Source: Gemmatimonadota bacterium (GTDB lineage: Bacteria; Gemmatimonadota; Gemmatimonadetes; Longimicrobiales; Gaopeijiaceae). Taken from it: DNA of 64,000 nucleotides. The stretch lies in the NCBI GenBank assembly GCA_009844885.1, contig VYAQ01000044.1:1-64000 (forward strand), written 5' to 3'. The notes below the pieces were generated by a model. That model saw nothing but the letters and a program-made list of their open reading frames with translations. It made no database searches and had not been told where the DNA came from. The position numbers and the translations under genes were made by a program. This document shows, piece by piece, positions 45,701-54,832 of the stretch (positions within the stretch are counted from its first letter, which is position 1; each line of letters opens with the position of its first letter).

Positions 45701-45920
45701 CACGCTGTTCACCGATGTCGGGTTCGCTTGGGATTCAGAGCGGCCGGGGACGTTGACGTGGTCGCGCCACTCTGCGGACCGGATCCCGCTGGCCTCCAGC
45801 GGCGTGTCGGCCCGCATGAACCTGCTCGGGTTCCTGATCCTGGAAGCGTACTACGTGTACCCCTGGCAGCGGCCCGAGAAGGGCTGGCACATGGGGTTCG
45901 TGGTCGCTCCGGGCTGGTAG
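42762..45920 (+). CDS. Peptidase MA-like / TolB-type beta-propeller / surface-antigen barrel fusion
   Basis: HELVHAFQYN gluzincin motif; PD40 repeats (SPDGRYIVFQSERD, SPDGRRIAFSG, SPDGRTLAFTSDRG); C-terminal Omp85-like barrel strands. Confidence 0.78.
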   Translation: MTPTRPPLRQTALPRHSANRFPAGHRGIQTGTEAIRKRGARCLWAVALALLVAPVPASAQYFGRNKVQYEQRDFRKLTTENWDIYYYAEASDPIEDIARMAERWYERFSRVFQHEFDTRKPLIIYADHPDFQQTNTLGGAIGQGTGGVTESLKNRVIMPLTASYRDTDRILGHELVHAFQYNIAQSRTGGGIMRLAQMPLWVVEGMAEYLSMGREHPHTAMWLRDHILRDDKPTLREITRNPKYFAYRFGQGLISYLGGTYGDDAVQDLFRTALRAGWEPAIEQVFAMSSDTLAMQWWDAIEAEYRPLMAGKTDPYETGDVLLCVECGAGRTNVAPSLSPDGRYIVFQSERDLFSMDLFLADVYTGEILRPLQRNEAPYIDGIRYIDTSGSWSPDGRNLAFVILANGNNQLAILDVQSGNIEERIEIEGLGAIQNPAWSPDGRRIAFSGLKGGITDLYLYDLETGSVQQLTNDKHADLHAAWSPDGRTLAFTSDRGPETDFDALTFGNYVLSFLDVETLAVGTRIPFPGSKHINPIFDRTGDGLFFVSDPDGFPDIYHMSLADGEMRRITRAVTGVSGITMQSPAFTYSPDADLLAFSVFHERGYIVNTGRPDEMSTYVDVVADAAPHPGRMLPPGLPAVGSRIARYLDDPYTGLVSDEIYTSDQSEPYRPSLQLDYIGQPSVGVGADTYGSYIGGATSAYFSDMLGDQRVFTSLLANGTIKDIGANVFYLNEKRRWNWGGGIQHQPYMRSYFSFGRNNFQIIRERIFIDSAEGLLQYPLSATRRLEGGIGFTRYGFDVERETFHTDLFQRVIGYEREGLPSRDALNLASVSMAFVGDNHYSGFTSPVRGGRFRVGVQALYGTVDFQNLTLDYRRYFNNGGPVTLALRGMHLGRYGDLRELDQQQLGTYFLGYEHMIRGYSWESFNQNQECTISLSGSSCPELDRLFGHRLGVFNMELRLPFTGIEEFGLINFPYIPLEFTLFTDVGFAWDSERPGTLTWSRHSADRIPLASSGVSARMNLLGFLILEAYYVYPWQRPEKGWHMGFVVAPGW

Positions 45921-45950
45921 GGCGGCAAGCCGGGGCTGCCGGACGGCGCG

Positions 45951-46898
45951 TCAGAAGATCTCGATCCTCACGTAGCGGTCGGGGTTTTCCCTGATGTCGG
46001 CCAGGAGCGCCTCCAGGCTCACCGCCGCCTCGTCGAGCGAGTCGTAGAGCGAGTCGTCGACCGAAAGCCTGCCCAGCGTGCCCTCGCCGCGCTCAATGCG
46101 CCCGAGGATGACGTTCAGCGAGGCCACGCCTGCGTCGATCGAGACGGAAGTGCGCTCGACGGTTGCGAGCGTGGCCTCGGCGGATGCCAGCGCACGCCTC
46201 CACTCGTCGGCCCCCGATATCTCCTCCAGGTTCTCCGCGTTCCGCCTCAGGCTCGCCGTGAGTGACCGGACTTCGGTGGCCTGACCGTCGATGATCTCAC
46301 CGAACTCGCCCAGCAGGTCACGCAGCTGCACCACCACCTCGCCGGTGCCCGCAATCGTCGAATCCGACAGGACGCCCTGGATCCTGGTAAGCACATCCTC
46401 CGCTTCACCCGCCAGGTCCCCTACGGTCTCGAGGACACCGGCCCCGCCAGTGCCGGGGATCCGTGTCCAGGGTTCGACGAAACCGTCACCCTCGCCGGGA
46501 ATGACCGAAACGACCATGCCGCCGAGAAAGCCCAGCGAAAGTAATTCGGTGCGCGATCCCACGGGGATCGGCCAATCGCCTTCCACCTCGAGCGTGATGA
46601 CCACCCCGCCGGCGGGCGCCAACTCGAACGCGTGCACCCGCCCGATATTGATCCCGCGCATCCTGACCGGATCCCCCCTGCGGATTCCCTGTGCGTCTTC
46701 CACTTGCGTCGTGACCATGTACCGTCCCCTGAACGTCCCCGGACTGGTCATCAGAAAGAGCACAGTGAAGAACGCGGCGATACCCAGTATGACGAAGACT
46801 CCCACGCGGAATTGACGCGCGCCCGGCGTGGGAGGAACGGCCCGCAGCACCTCGGCGTCCGAGAGACGCTGGTTGCGGTTGGTTTCCGTGTTGCTCAT
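45951..46898 (-). CDS. MlaD/MCE-domain protein
   Basis: GRYMVTTQVEDAQGIRRGDPVRMRGINIGRVHAFEL. Confidence 0.88.
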   Translation of the reverse strand: MSNTETNRNQRLSDAEVLRAVPPTPGARQFRVGVFVILGIAAFFTVLFLMTSPGTFRGRYMVTTQVEDAQGIRRGDPVRMRGINIGRVHAFELAPAGGVVITLEVEGDWPIPVGSRTELLSLGFLGGMVVSVIPGEGDGFVEPWTRIPGTGGAGVLETVGDLAGEAEDVLTRIQGVLSDSTIAGTGEVVVQLRDLLGEFGEIIDGQATEVRSLTASLRRNAENLEEISGADEWRRALASAEATLATVERTSVSIDAGVASLNVILGRIERGEGTLGRLSVDDSLYDSLDEAAVSLEALLADIRENPDRYVRIEIF

Positions 46899-47677
46899 GA
46901 CATCTCCACGACATCGAGGGCGGCTTGCGCGGCCGCCCGGTCAACGAAAGCCCTGACTACGGGATCGGAGCTGATCCGGAATTCGTCCGGCGTCCCGCAG
47001 AACCGGATTCTTCCTCCCTCCAGCATCGCGACGCGGTCACACATCCACAGCGCGCCCTCCACGTCGTGGGTGACGAGCACCGAAGTCACCCTCAGCTCTT
47101 CCGACAGCCGCTTGATCAACCTCTCCACTGCCGCCGTGTTCACGGGATCGAGACCCGTGGTGGGTTCGTCCCAGAGAAGGATCGCCGGGCGTCCCACGAT
47201 CGCGCGCGCGATACCCACGCGCTTCTTCATCCCTCCCGACAGCTCGGCCGGCAGGATGGACAGCACCGCATCCGGATCGAGGTTGACCAGCTCCAGCGCC
47301 CTCCGGATTGCGCGTGCGACATCGGCCCGGCTCATCCGCCGAATCCGCTCCACGGGCAGCCCCATCTCGACGTTTCCGTAGACGTTCAGGGAGTCGAAGA
47401 GCGCGGCGTGCTGGAACACGTATCCGACCTGCTGGCGCACGGCTTCCTTGGCTCCGTCGCCCCCGAAGTAGACCGAACGGCCGTTCACCTCCACGTCGCC
47501 GCGGTCAGGAACGACCAGGCCGATCGTGGTCTTGAGCAGCACGCTCTTGCCGGTGCCCGACGGGCCGAACAGGGCGAACATCTCGCCCTCGTGGATGTCG
47601 AGATCGACCCCCGACAGCACGGGATGGTTGAAGGCCTTGTGCGTGTTGCGGTAGCGAATGACGGGGGTGGCGGTCAT
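46895..47677 (-). CDS. MlaF-like ABC transporter ATPase
   Basis: FGPSGTGKSVLLKTTIGL, LSGGMKKRVGIARAIVGRPAILLWDEPTTGLDP. Confidence 0.93.
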   Translation of the reverse strand: MTATPVIRYRNTHKAFNHPVLSGVDLDIHEGEMFALFGPSGTGKSVLLKTTIGLVVPDRGDVEVNGRSVYFGGDGAKEAVRQQVGYVFQHAALFDSLNVYGNVEMGLPVERIRRMSRADVARAIRRALELVNLDPDAVLSILPAELSGGMKKRVGIARAIVGRPAILLWDEPTTGLDPVNTAAVERLIKRLSEELRVTSVLVTHDVEGALWMCDRVAMLEGGRIRFCGTPDEFRISSDPVVRAFVDRAAAQAALDVVEMS

Positions 47678-47693
47678 CGGCAGGGGCACCGCG

Positions 47694-48485
47694 TCATTGC
47701 AGGAAGAGGGGTGGGAAGAGCGCATCCAGGATCAGTATGGTCAGCGTCTGGAACATCACGGACGCGGTGGTGGTGCGGCCTACCCCCTCTGCTCCACCGG
47801 TGGTGCGGAAGCCCATGTGGATCGCGATCACGGGGATCGCGAACCCAAAGGCGACCGCCTTCATGAACGAGTAGAAGAGGTCCCACGAGTGCCAGAACAG
47901 CCGGGCGCCGTACAGGAAGGTCTCGAAGCTGAGCCCGAGGGACAGCTGCGCCGCCACCATCCCCGAGAAGATGCCGATGATGTTGGACAGCCCCACCAGG
48001 ACCGGCATCACGATGAGGCCGGCCAGAATGCGGGGAGCCGCGAGCATGATCACGGGATCGCGGCCCAGCGAGCGGTACGCGTCGATCTGTTCCGAGACCA
48101 CCATCGTGCCCAGCTCGGCGGTGATCCGGGCCCCGACCCGCCCCACCAGGACGACGGCCGTGAGGACCGGGGCGAGTTCGAGCACCACGCTGGTCACGGT
48201 CACGCTGCCGAGCACGTAAAGGGGGATCGTTGCGGTGAACTGGTATCCACCCTGCTGCGAAGTCACGATTCCCGTGAGGATCGAGGTCACTGCGACGATG
48301 GGGATGCTCTGGACGCCCATCACGTACAGCTGCCGCACGAATTCCCGGGACGAGATCCGCAGCCGGACCGCAGCCACCACCGTGGACCAGACCAGGAGAC
48401 CGATCTGTCCGCCGTGTTCCGCCCAGTCCTCCCACAACCGCCCCACCGCTCTGACGGGCCGCTCGTAGAAAGCGGCCTGTCTCAT
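47694..48485 (-). CDS. MlaE-like ABC transporter permease
   Basis: VLTAVVLVGRVGARITAELGTMVVSEQIDA (MlaE signature). Confidence 0.92.
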   Translation of the reverse strand: MRQAAFYERPVRAVGRLWEDWAEHGGQIGLLVWSTVVAAVRLRISSREFVRQLYVMGVQSIPIVAVTSILTGIVTSQQGGYQFTATIPLYVLGSVTVTSVVLELAPVLTAVVLVGRVGARITAELGTMVVSEQIDAYRSLGRDPVIMLAAPRILAGLIVMPVLVGLSNIIGIFSGMVAAQLSLGLSFETFLYGARLFWHSWDLFYSFMKAVAFGFAIPVIAIHMGFRTTGGAEGVGRTTTASVMFQTLTILILDALFPPLFLQ

Positions 48486-49063
48486 CCGCGACCCGGACCC
48501 CGAGGCACCGCGCGGGCGCGCGTCGGACTGAACATCAGGCCCACTGCGAAGATCTGCCTGTTGAGATCCGCCCCGATTTCCTGGCGGAGCTCGATGAAGG
48601 GAACCATCACGGGCAGAACCGGAAGGCGTACCCCGGCCACCAGGTTGAACACCCAGTCGTCCTCGAGCGGCTCCGACGCCATGGGTCCCGGATCGGGCGC
48701 GTCCGCGGGGCGCGTGAAACGCTGGTGCGAGGCGCCCGCGCCCACGTAGATGGTGCTCTGCGAGGCAAGAATGACCTGCCCGCCGATTCCCCGCCACGAA
48801 CAACCTTCGCAGTCGGGAAGCAGGTGGTCGTAGATCCCGACCACTGTCAGCCCTCTGCGAATGAAGCCCACTTCCATTTCGGCCCTGCCCCCGTAGCCGA
48901 ACGCCCCGTCGAAGAGCTGCGACTGGTACAGTGCATGGCCGCCGGCGCTCACGCTGAACTGCGCGGCCGCGGGGTCGGCCGGAGCGGCAGCCAGGGCGGC
49001 GATCACTATCAGACCGCCCGGCGCCGCGCGCGCACGGGTACGGGCCCTCGCCCACAACTCCAC
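48482..49063 (-). CDS. Hypothetical outer-membrane-like protein
   Basis: Signal peptide; overlaps mlaE-like start. Confidence 0.5.
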   Translation of the reverse strand: MELWARARTRARAAPGGLIVIAALAAAPADPAAAQFSVSAGGHALYQSQLFDGAFGYGGRAEMEVGFIRRGLTVVGIYDHLLPDCEGCSWRGIGGQVILASQSTIYVGAGASHQRFTRPADAPDPGPMASEPLEDDWVFNLVAGVRLPVLPVMVPFIELRQEIGADLNRQIFAVGLMFSPTRARAVPRGPGRG

Positions 49064-49160
49064 GGTTGGAACGATTTGTCGTAGATTGATCGGACGATCT
49101 CCCTGGTTTGCTCTGTCAGCTCCTGGTGCTCTGCGCCGGGTTCACCGCGGACTTCTAGGA

Positions 49161-49727
49161 ATGTACCGCAATCGTACAGCCTCCGTCTTGTCCACCGGTC
49201 TCCGGATCTGCCTTGTCGGCTTGCCCGCTCTGGCCGCGATCGCCTGGACGATTCCGGAAGCGCCCCGCGAAGCATCCCATCCCTTCCGGCTTTCGGTCGC
49301 GGACGTGCGTGTCGCCGACGCGATCCTCGAAGTCCGGATCCGTTTTTTCTGGGACGATCTGCAGTTCGCCGTAATGGAAAACACCTCGGATATGGACTTC
49401 GAACTGTCCGAGACTCCCGAAGTCGACACCACGATACAAGAGTACATCAATGAGATGCTGGTGTTCCGCACCGAGGGCACGCCGTTGGCGGGCACGGTGA
49501 TCGAGCGTGGCGTGGAGGACGCGGTCAGGCTCGACGAAGTCATGTGGTGGTACCGGCTCCGGTATCCGCTTCCGGCGTCGGTGGAACGGGTGCATATCCG
49601 GAACCGGCTGCTGTTCAACATGTTCGAGGATCAGCGCAATCTGGTGAACCTCAAGACCCGAAGCGGCGCTGAGCGGACCTACTACTTCACGTGGGACGAG
49701 GACAATCTCTCGGTCCCGGTCACCTGA
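49161..49727 (+). CDS. DUF6702-like hypothetical protein
   Basis: HPFRLSVADVRVADAILEVRIRFFWDDLQFAVM...EYINEMLVF. Confidence 0.55.
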   Translation: MYRNRTASVLSTGLRICLVGLPALAAIAWTIPEAPREASHPFRLSVADVRVADAILEVRIRFFWDDLQFAVMENTSDMDFELSETPEVDTTIQEYINEMLVFRTEGTPLAGTVIERGVEDAVRLDEVMWWYRLRYPLPASVERVHIRNRLLFNMFEDQRNLVNLKTRSGAERTYYFTWDEDNLSVPVT

Positions 49728-50838
49728 GGGACGGTGGCGGCCGCGTCTCTTCCATCTTCCAGAAAACGATCCCCCCAGCTTGCTGCCCTACTTCCAGATC
49801 GGCCACGCGCACGAAGCGGGTGAGGTCGAAGATATCGACCTTCCCCGGCTCGGCTCCTACGCCCTCGACCGAAACGAAGGCGTAGCGCCCGTCGGGGCTG
49901 ACGGTCACACCATGCGTCACGGTCGTGGAGGAGGGCGCGGTGCCCAGCTCCCGCCCGTCGGCGAGATCGAAGAACTGCACGGCCCCCGCCTGCTTCAGCG
50001 TGGCAACGAGGATCCGGTCGTCCGGGGTGAGCGCCAGATTGTAGGGTCCGGCGCCCGTTGCGAAGGTGCGCCTGAGCGACCACGATTCGCGGTCGATCTC
50101 GAGGATGCGGTCGCCCCGGTTGCACGCGGCCAGCAGCGACCGTCCGTCGCGCGTGGGGACGACCCAGGTCGGGGAGCACGGCGCCTCCGCGTGAAAGCGC
50201 CGACTGACCGTGAAGGTGCGCGTATCGATCTCGACGATCTGGTTGTCCATCATGCACCCCGAGTACAGGAAGTCCCCGGCTGCGTCCAGGCGGGCGCCGT
50301 GGGGCATGGTGCAGGTCTCGATCTGTTCCACTTCCATCATGTCGGGAGCGTACACGACCGAGATCGTCGAGGGCACCGGTTCACCGTGCAGGTTGAAATT
50401 GGCGACGAAGGCGTAGAGGCCGTCGGGCGTAAGGTCGAGTGTGGCGGGGAAGTAGCCGAGGAGGATGGGATCGGCGACCAGCGTGTCGGGGCCCGCGTGG
50501 AATTTCCACAGCTTGCCGTCGGGAACCCCGTGCCCGGTGGTCATGTAGAGGAAGCGTCCGTCGGGCGAGAGATTGAGGCCGTGCGGGCCCTCGGTTTCGG
50601 TGGCCATTTCACCCACCGCGACGGTGCGGTCCAGTGACGCGCCGTCCGGCCCGAAGCGTATCCTGTGAAGGAGATCGGCAGACTCGGCGCCCACGTAGAC
50701 ATAGTAGTCGGCGGTCGGCGGTTCCTGGGCGCCGCCGGCGTGCGGGACAAGCAGGAAGGGAATCAGCAGAGCAAATGCGGCATACGATCCACGAACCAAC
50801 GCGCTCCTCCATCGAAGTGGACAGGCAGGGGCAGGCAT
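49720..50838 (-). CDS. YVTN-type beta-propeller protein
   Basis: Signal peptide; repeats such as LNLSPDGRFLYMTTG, LDLTPDGLYAFVANF, VTVSPDGRYAFVSVEG. Confidence 0.75.
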   Translation of the reverse strand: MPAPACPLRWRSALVRGSYAAFALLIPFLLVPHAGGAQEPPTADYYVYVGAESADLLHRIRFGPDGASLDRTVAVGEMATETEGPHGLNLSPDGRFLYMTTGHGVPDGKLWKFHAGPDTLVADPILLGYFPATLDLTPDGLYAFVANFNLHGEPVPSTISVVYAPDMMEVEQIETCTMPHGARLDAAGDFLYSGCMMDNQIVEIDTRTFTVSRRFHAEAPCSPTWVVPTRDGRSLLAACNRGDRILEIDRESWSLRRTFATGAGPYNLALTPDDRILVATLKQAGAVQFFDLADGRELGTAPSSTTVTHGVTVSPDGRYAFVSVEGVGAEPGKVDIFDLTRFVRVADLEVGQQAGGIVFWKMEETRPPPSLR

Positions 50839-50944
50839 CGATGCCGAACGGTAGAGAGGGGCGGCGGATGGGGGCAAGGCCAGCCGGTCCGGCGCACCCG
50901 TGGACGGCGCGGTGCGGAACACGGCGACTCCGCCGGGGGGTGTC

Positions 50945-52165
50945 ATGATCAAGTTGCTCGCGGTGGTGGGCCTTTCGCTGTCAATTTCCTTCCTGTGCTC
51001 CGTGCTCGAGGCCGTGTTGCTGTCGGTCAACCGCTCCTACCTCGCGCTCCTGCAGCGGCGTGGCGAGGTCGCAGGCAATATCCTCGGCGGGATGAAGGAG
51101 CGGATCGACGAGCCGATCGCGGCGATCCTGACCCTCAACACCATTGGGCACACGATGGGAGCGGCCTGGGGGGGCACCATCGCCGCCCAGATCTTCGGCG
51201 AGGTCTGGCTCGGGGCGTTCGTCGGAGTCCTCACCTTCGCGGTTCTGGTCTTCTCGGAGATCATCCCCAAGACGCTTGGCGCCACCTTCTGCAATCAGCT
51301 GGCCCGGCCCACCGCGCACCTGCTGCGGGCGATGGTGTTCGTGATGAAACCGGTCCTCGGGCCGCTCGGGTTCCTGAGCCGCTGGATCACGCCGAAGGGA
51401 CACCGGGGCGCCACGATCAGCCGGGCGGAGATCGAGGTCCTCGCGGAACTCGGGCACCGCGAGGGCGCGCTCGACAAGGACGAGTTCCAGGTCATGTCGA
51501 ACGTCATGCAGCTCGACGAGATCGCCGTAAGCGAGGTCATGACGCCACGGATCGATATCGTGGCCGTGCCGGTCGAGGCGTCGGTGAGCGAGGCGATGGA
51601 CGTCATGCTGGACCATGGCAAGCTCCGTCTGCCGGTCTACGAGGAGAGCATCGACCAGATCGTGGGGCTCCTCCTCGCGCGGGACTTGTGGCGAGCTGCC
51701 CGCGATGGGGGCGAAGAGATCCGTGGCGTTGCGCGTCCCGCACAGTTCGCGCCCGCGTCCAAGCCGGTCGAGGAGCTGATCCACGAAATGCGGGCCAAAC
51801 GGACCAACATGATCATTGTCCTGGACGAATTCGGGGGCACGGCCGGCCTGGTCACCCTGGAGGACCTGATCGAGGAGATTGTGGGCGAGATCCAGGACGA
51901 ACACGAAACCAACGAACCGATCGACTTTCAGGAACTGGCCGACGGCCGGACGGTCATTCGTGGGGGTACGCCCGCCAGGGACGTGGAGGATCGCCTGGGC
52001 ATCGACCTGGGCGAAGATTACGACACGGTGGGCGGCTACGTCTTCGGTACGCTGGAGGGGATCGCGAAAGCCGGCGATACCGTTCCCGTCGAGGGCGGCC
52101 GGCTCAGGGTCGCCAAGGTACGGAGGCGCCGGATCGAGTACATCGTCTTCGATCCGGCGGCGTAG
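50945..52165 (+). CDS. CNNM/CorC-type hemolysin family transporter (DUF21-CBS-CorC_HlyC)
   Basis: DUF21 TM region; MTPRIDIVAVPVEASVSEAMDVML (CBS), DEFGGTAGLVTLEDLIEEIVGEIQDEHE. Confidence 0.93.
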   Translation: MIKLLAVVGLSLSISFLCSVLEAVLLSVNRSYLALLQRRGEVAGNILGGMKERIDEPIAAILTLNTIGHTMGAAWGGTIAAQIFGEVWLGAFVGVLTFAVLVFSEIIPKTLGATFCNQLARPTAHLLRAMVFVMKPVLGPLGFLSRWITPKGHRGATISRAEIEVLAELGHREGALDKDEFQVMSNVMQLDEIAVSEVMTPRIDIVAVPVEASVSEAMDVMLDHGKLRLPVYEESIDQIVGLLLARDLWRAARDGGEEIRGVARPAQFAPASKPVEELIHEMRAKRTNMIIVLDEFGGTAGLVTLEDLIEEIVGEIQDEHETNEPIDFQELADGRTVIRGGTPARDVEDRLGIDLGEDYDTVGGYVFGTLEGIAKAGDTVPVEGGRLRVAKVRRRRIEYIVFDPAA

Positions 52166-52218
52166 GGGCAGGCCGCGCGGGCGGGACCGCGGGCCGAACG
52201 GGTGTTGCGCAGGCCGCG

Positions 52219-52770
52219 TCAGCCCTGAGTGGGCTCCGGGCCGGGCCGGACGACCTCCGATGGCCCCTCGTCGGGCTCGGCCCCCTCCCGCTTGAGCCTT
52301 CGCTCCTCGGTCCAGAAGGAAATCACGAGGAACACCACTCCGCAGCTGATGGCCATGTCGGCGACGTTGAAGATCCACCAGTCCATGAACCCGAGTGAGA
52401 TGGGCCCGATGAAGTCCACCACGCCCTGATCCCAGCGGACGCGGTCGTACAGGTTGCCGAGTGCGCCGCAGATCACCAGCGTCAGGGCTACGATGCGCAG
52501 ATGGTCGTCCCGTTTGGCTTGAACGATCAGCGCAACCATCAGGGTGAGCGCGATGAGCGCAACCGGGATGAAGAACCAGCGCGGGTCGTCGCCGATGGAG
52601 ATCCCGAACGCGGCTCCCCGGTTGTAGTGCAGGTTCAGCGGGACGTAGCCGCCCAGGAAATCCGGACGGGGGGCTCCGGTCAGCGAGGCCACGGCCCACC
52701 GCTTGGTCACGATGTCGACAGCGAGTATGGTCGGCAGGCTGACGCCCAGTATGGTCAGTTTGCGCTTCAA
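52219..52770 (-). CDS. lspA: Lipoprotein signal peptidase II
   Basis: NLHYNRGAAFGI, ICGALGNLYDRVRWDQGVVDFI, NVADMAISCGVV. Confidence 0.93.
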   Translation of the reverse strand: MKRKLTILGVSLPTILAVDIVTKRWAVASLTGAPRPDFLGGYVPLNLHYNRGAAFGISIGDDPRWFFIPVALIALTLMVALIVQAKRDDHLRIVALTLVICGALGNLYDRVRWDQGVVDFIGPISLGFMDWWIFNVADMAISCGVVFLVISFWTEERRLKREGAEPDEGPSEVVRPGPEPTQG

Positions 52771-52818
52771 GGCTTGTTCGGTCTCCGGCCAGAACGGTCG
52801 TGGGTGCCGCGGGGCAAA

Positions 52819-53172
52819 TGGAGGCGGCGGGAGTCGAACCCGCGTCCGCGAATGGGTCCTTCCAAGCTTCTACGTGCGTAGATCGCCGTTCGGTTCACTT
52901 CCGGTCGGGTCGGCGAACAACCCTGACCGGAGCTAGCCACATTGATTCTCGTCCTCGGGTCCCGTGGCGTGGACCGAAGACCAGCCCGACTCGTCGACGC
53001 TCCCGCGACCCGCCTCGGGCGGGCAGACCGGGGAACGGGCAGCTATTGGTTAAGCGGCCAGTGCCAGATCGTTGTTGGCATTTGTTTGGTTTTCCAGGGT
53101 GTTTTACGAGGAACCCCGGACCTCGGCACGCAACTCCGAAATCTCCAAACCCGTCGAAGCCGTGTCGCCCCC
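52819..53172 (-). ncRNA. ssrA: tmRNA (ssrA)
   Basis: 5' GGGGGCGACACGGCTTCGACGGGTTTGGAG..., 3' GACGCGGGTTCGACTCCCGCCGCCTCCA; tag reading frame ...GCC AAC AAC GAT CTG GCA CTG GCC GCT TAA (53050-53079). Confidence 0.95.
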
Positions 53173-53230
53173 AAAGCTTTCAATCAACCGGTGGCTGTCC
53201 GGTCATCACCGGCCCCGCGGCCACCCTTTG

Positions 53231-54247
53231 TCAGGTAACGATAAGCTCGCCGCGGCCGGACGAGAACCCCGGGCGGGCCAGGTAGTCGTCAAGGACGGCC
53301 CGCACCTGGTCCAGATCGTGAACCTGAAACAGCTGTTGGCGCAGGGCTCTGCCGCCGGGCAGACCCTTGGTATACCAGCCGAGGTGCTTGCGGAACTCAC
53401 GCACCGCCTTGCCGGGATCGTTCTCGAATGCGACCGCGTTGCGGGCATGCTCGACGCAGATGTCGAAACGTACCCGCACGCCCGGCTGCCCCGGGACCCG
53501 CCGCCCATCGAGCGCGGCCCGGGACTGCCTGAAAAGCCAGGGCGCACCGTGCGATCCACGGGCGATCATGATTCCCCGGCACCCGGTCTGCTCCTTCATG
53601 CGCAGCGCGTCCTCGCCCGAACGGACGTCGCCGTTGCCGATCACGGGCACCTCGAGCGCCCGCGCCAGGGCCGCGATCTCGTCCCACCGGGCCTGGCCGG
53701 AGTACATGTCGGCGCGGGTACGCGGGTGCAAGGTCACCATTCGTGCCCCCGCGTCCTGGCAGATCAGTCCGAAGCGTACGGGGTCCCGGGTGCGCTCGTC
53801 GAAACCCGAGCGGATCTTTGCCGTGACCGGGAGCGGAGTGGCCGCCTCCACGGCGCGAACGATCCTGTGCACCAGCTCCGGATCGCGCAGGCATCCCGAA
53901 CCGCCGTTGCGCTTCACCACCTTCTTCACCGGACACCCGAAGTTGATATCGACGAAATCCGGCGCGTACACCTCGGTCACGAGCGCAGCGGCGTCCCCCA
54001 TCGTGTCGGGTTCGGCACCGAAGATCTGGATGCCGATCGGCCGCTCCTCGTCATCGAAGCGCAGGTATGCGGCGGTCCGCTCGTTGTTGCGGATGATTCC
54101 CTCGGCGCTGACGAATTCCGTAAGCACCACGTCGGCCCCGAAGCGGCGGCAGAGACGCCGGAACGGCGCCTCCGATACGCCGGCCTGCGGCGCCAGGAAG
54201 AGCGGCGTCACCGGATTCCCGGGGATCTCGAACGGCAGTCTGTTCAT
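53231..54247 (-). CDS. dusB: tRNA-dihydrouridine synthase (DusB-like)
   Basis: LAPQAGVSEAPFRRLCRRFGADVVLTEFVSA...DINFGCPVKKVVKRNGGSGCLRDPELV...VIGNGDVRSGEDA. Confidence 0.92.
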   Translation of the reverse strand: MNRLPFEIPGNPVTPLFLAPQAGVSEAPFRRLCRRFGADVVLTEFVSAEGIIRNNERTAAYLRFDDEERPIGIQIFGAEPDTMGDAAALVTEVYAPDFVDINFGCPVKKVVKRNGGSGCLRDPELVHRIVRAVEAATPLPVTAKIRSGFDERTRDPVRFGLICQDAGARMVTLHPRTRADMYSGQARWDEIAALARALEVPVIGNGDVRSGEDALRMKEQTGCRGIMIARGSHGAPWLFRQSRAALDGRRVPGQPGVRVRFDICVEHARNAVAFENDPGKAVREFRKHLGWYTKGLPGGRALRQQLFQVHDLDQVRAVLDDYLARPGFSSGRGELIVT

Positions 54248-54346
54248 TGTCGAAAGCTAATCCGCTGGTCTTCCCCTGCCAGGGCGAATAACTTCCCCGC
54301 CGCATCGAGGACACGTTCCCGGAAAGCCATCTCTCCGCCACCGCAC

Positions 54347-54799
54347 ATGACTCTGAGCGACTTCTTCACCAGAGAACGGATCAGCCTTGAACTGACCGGA
54401 GACACGCGGGACGATGTGCTGGGTGCGCTCGTCTCGCTTATGGCACTCGATGAACGCGCCGAGGCGACCCTTTCGCGAACGCTGCGCCGACGTGAGAGCC
54501 TGGGTTCGACGGGGATCGGCCGGGGAATCGCCATTCCACACTGCCGATCCCTGACGGTGCGCCGACTGTGCCTCGCCTACGGGCGACACTGCGACGGTAT
54601 CGACTTCCACGCCATTGACAATCGGCCCGTGCATCATTTCTTCCTGATCGTCGCGCCGCCGGTGGAGGTGTCCGTCCAGTATCTTCCAGTCCTCGGCAGG
54701 CTGGCGCAGTTCGCGAAACACCGGGACGTGCCCGCGAAGCTGACTGGATTGCGCTCCGCCGACGAGTTCTTCCGGCTGCTGGAATCCAAAGGAGTCTGA
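54347..54799 (+). CDS. PTS EIIA (PtsN/fructose-type) domain protein
   Basis: LSRTLRRRESLGSTGIGRGIAIPHCRS...HHFFLIVAPPVEVSVQYLPVLGRLAQF. Confidence 0.85.
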   Translation: MTLSDFFTRERISLELTGDTRDDVLGALVSLMALDERAEATLSRTLRRRESLGSTGIGRGIAIPHCRSLTVRRLCLAYGRHCDGIDFHAIDNRPVHHFFLIVAPPVEVSVQYLPVLGRLAQFAKHRDVPAKLTGLRSADEFFRLLESKGV

Positions 54800-54832
54800 C
54801 CGGGACGACCGCCCGCCACTCCGCCAGCGCCG

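Noticed and set aside
50981-52699. 572-aa minus-strand ORF
   Set aside because: Antisense to the CorC-type transporter; low-complexity composition
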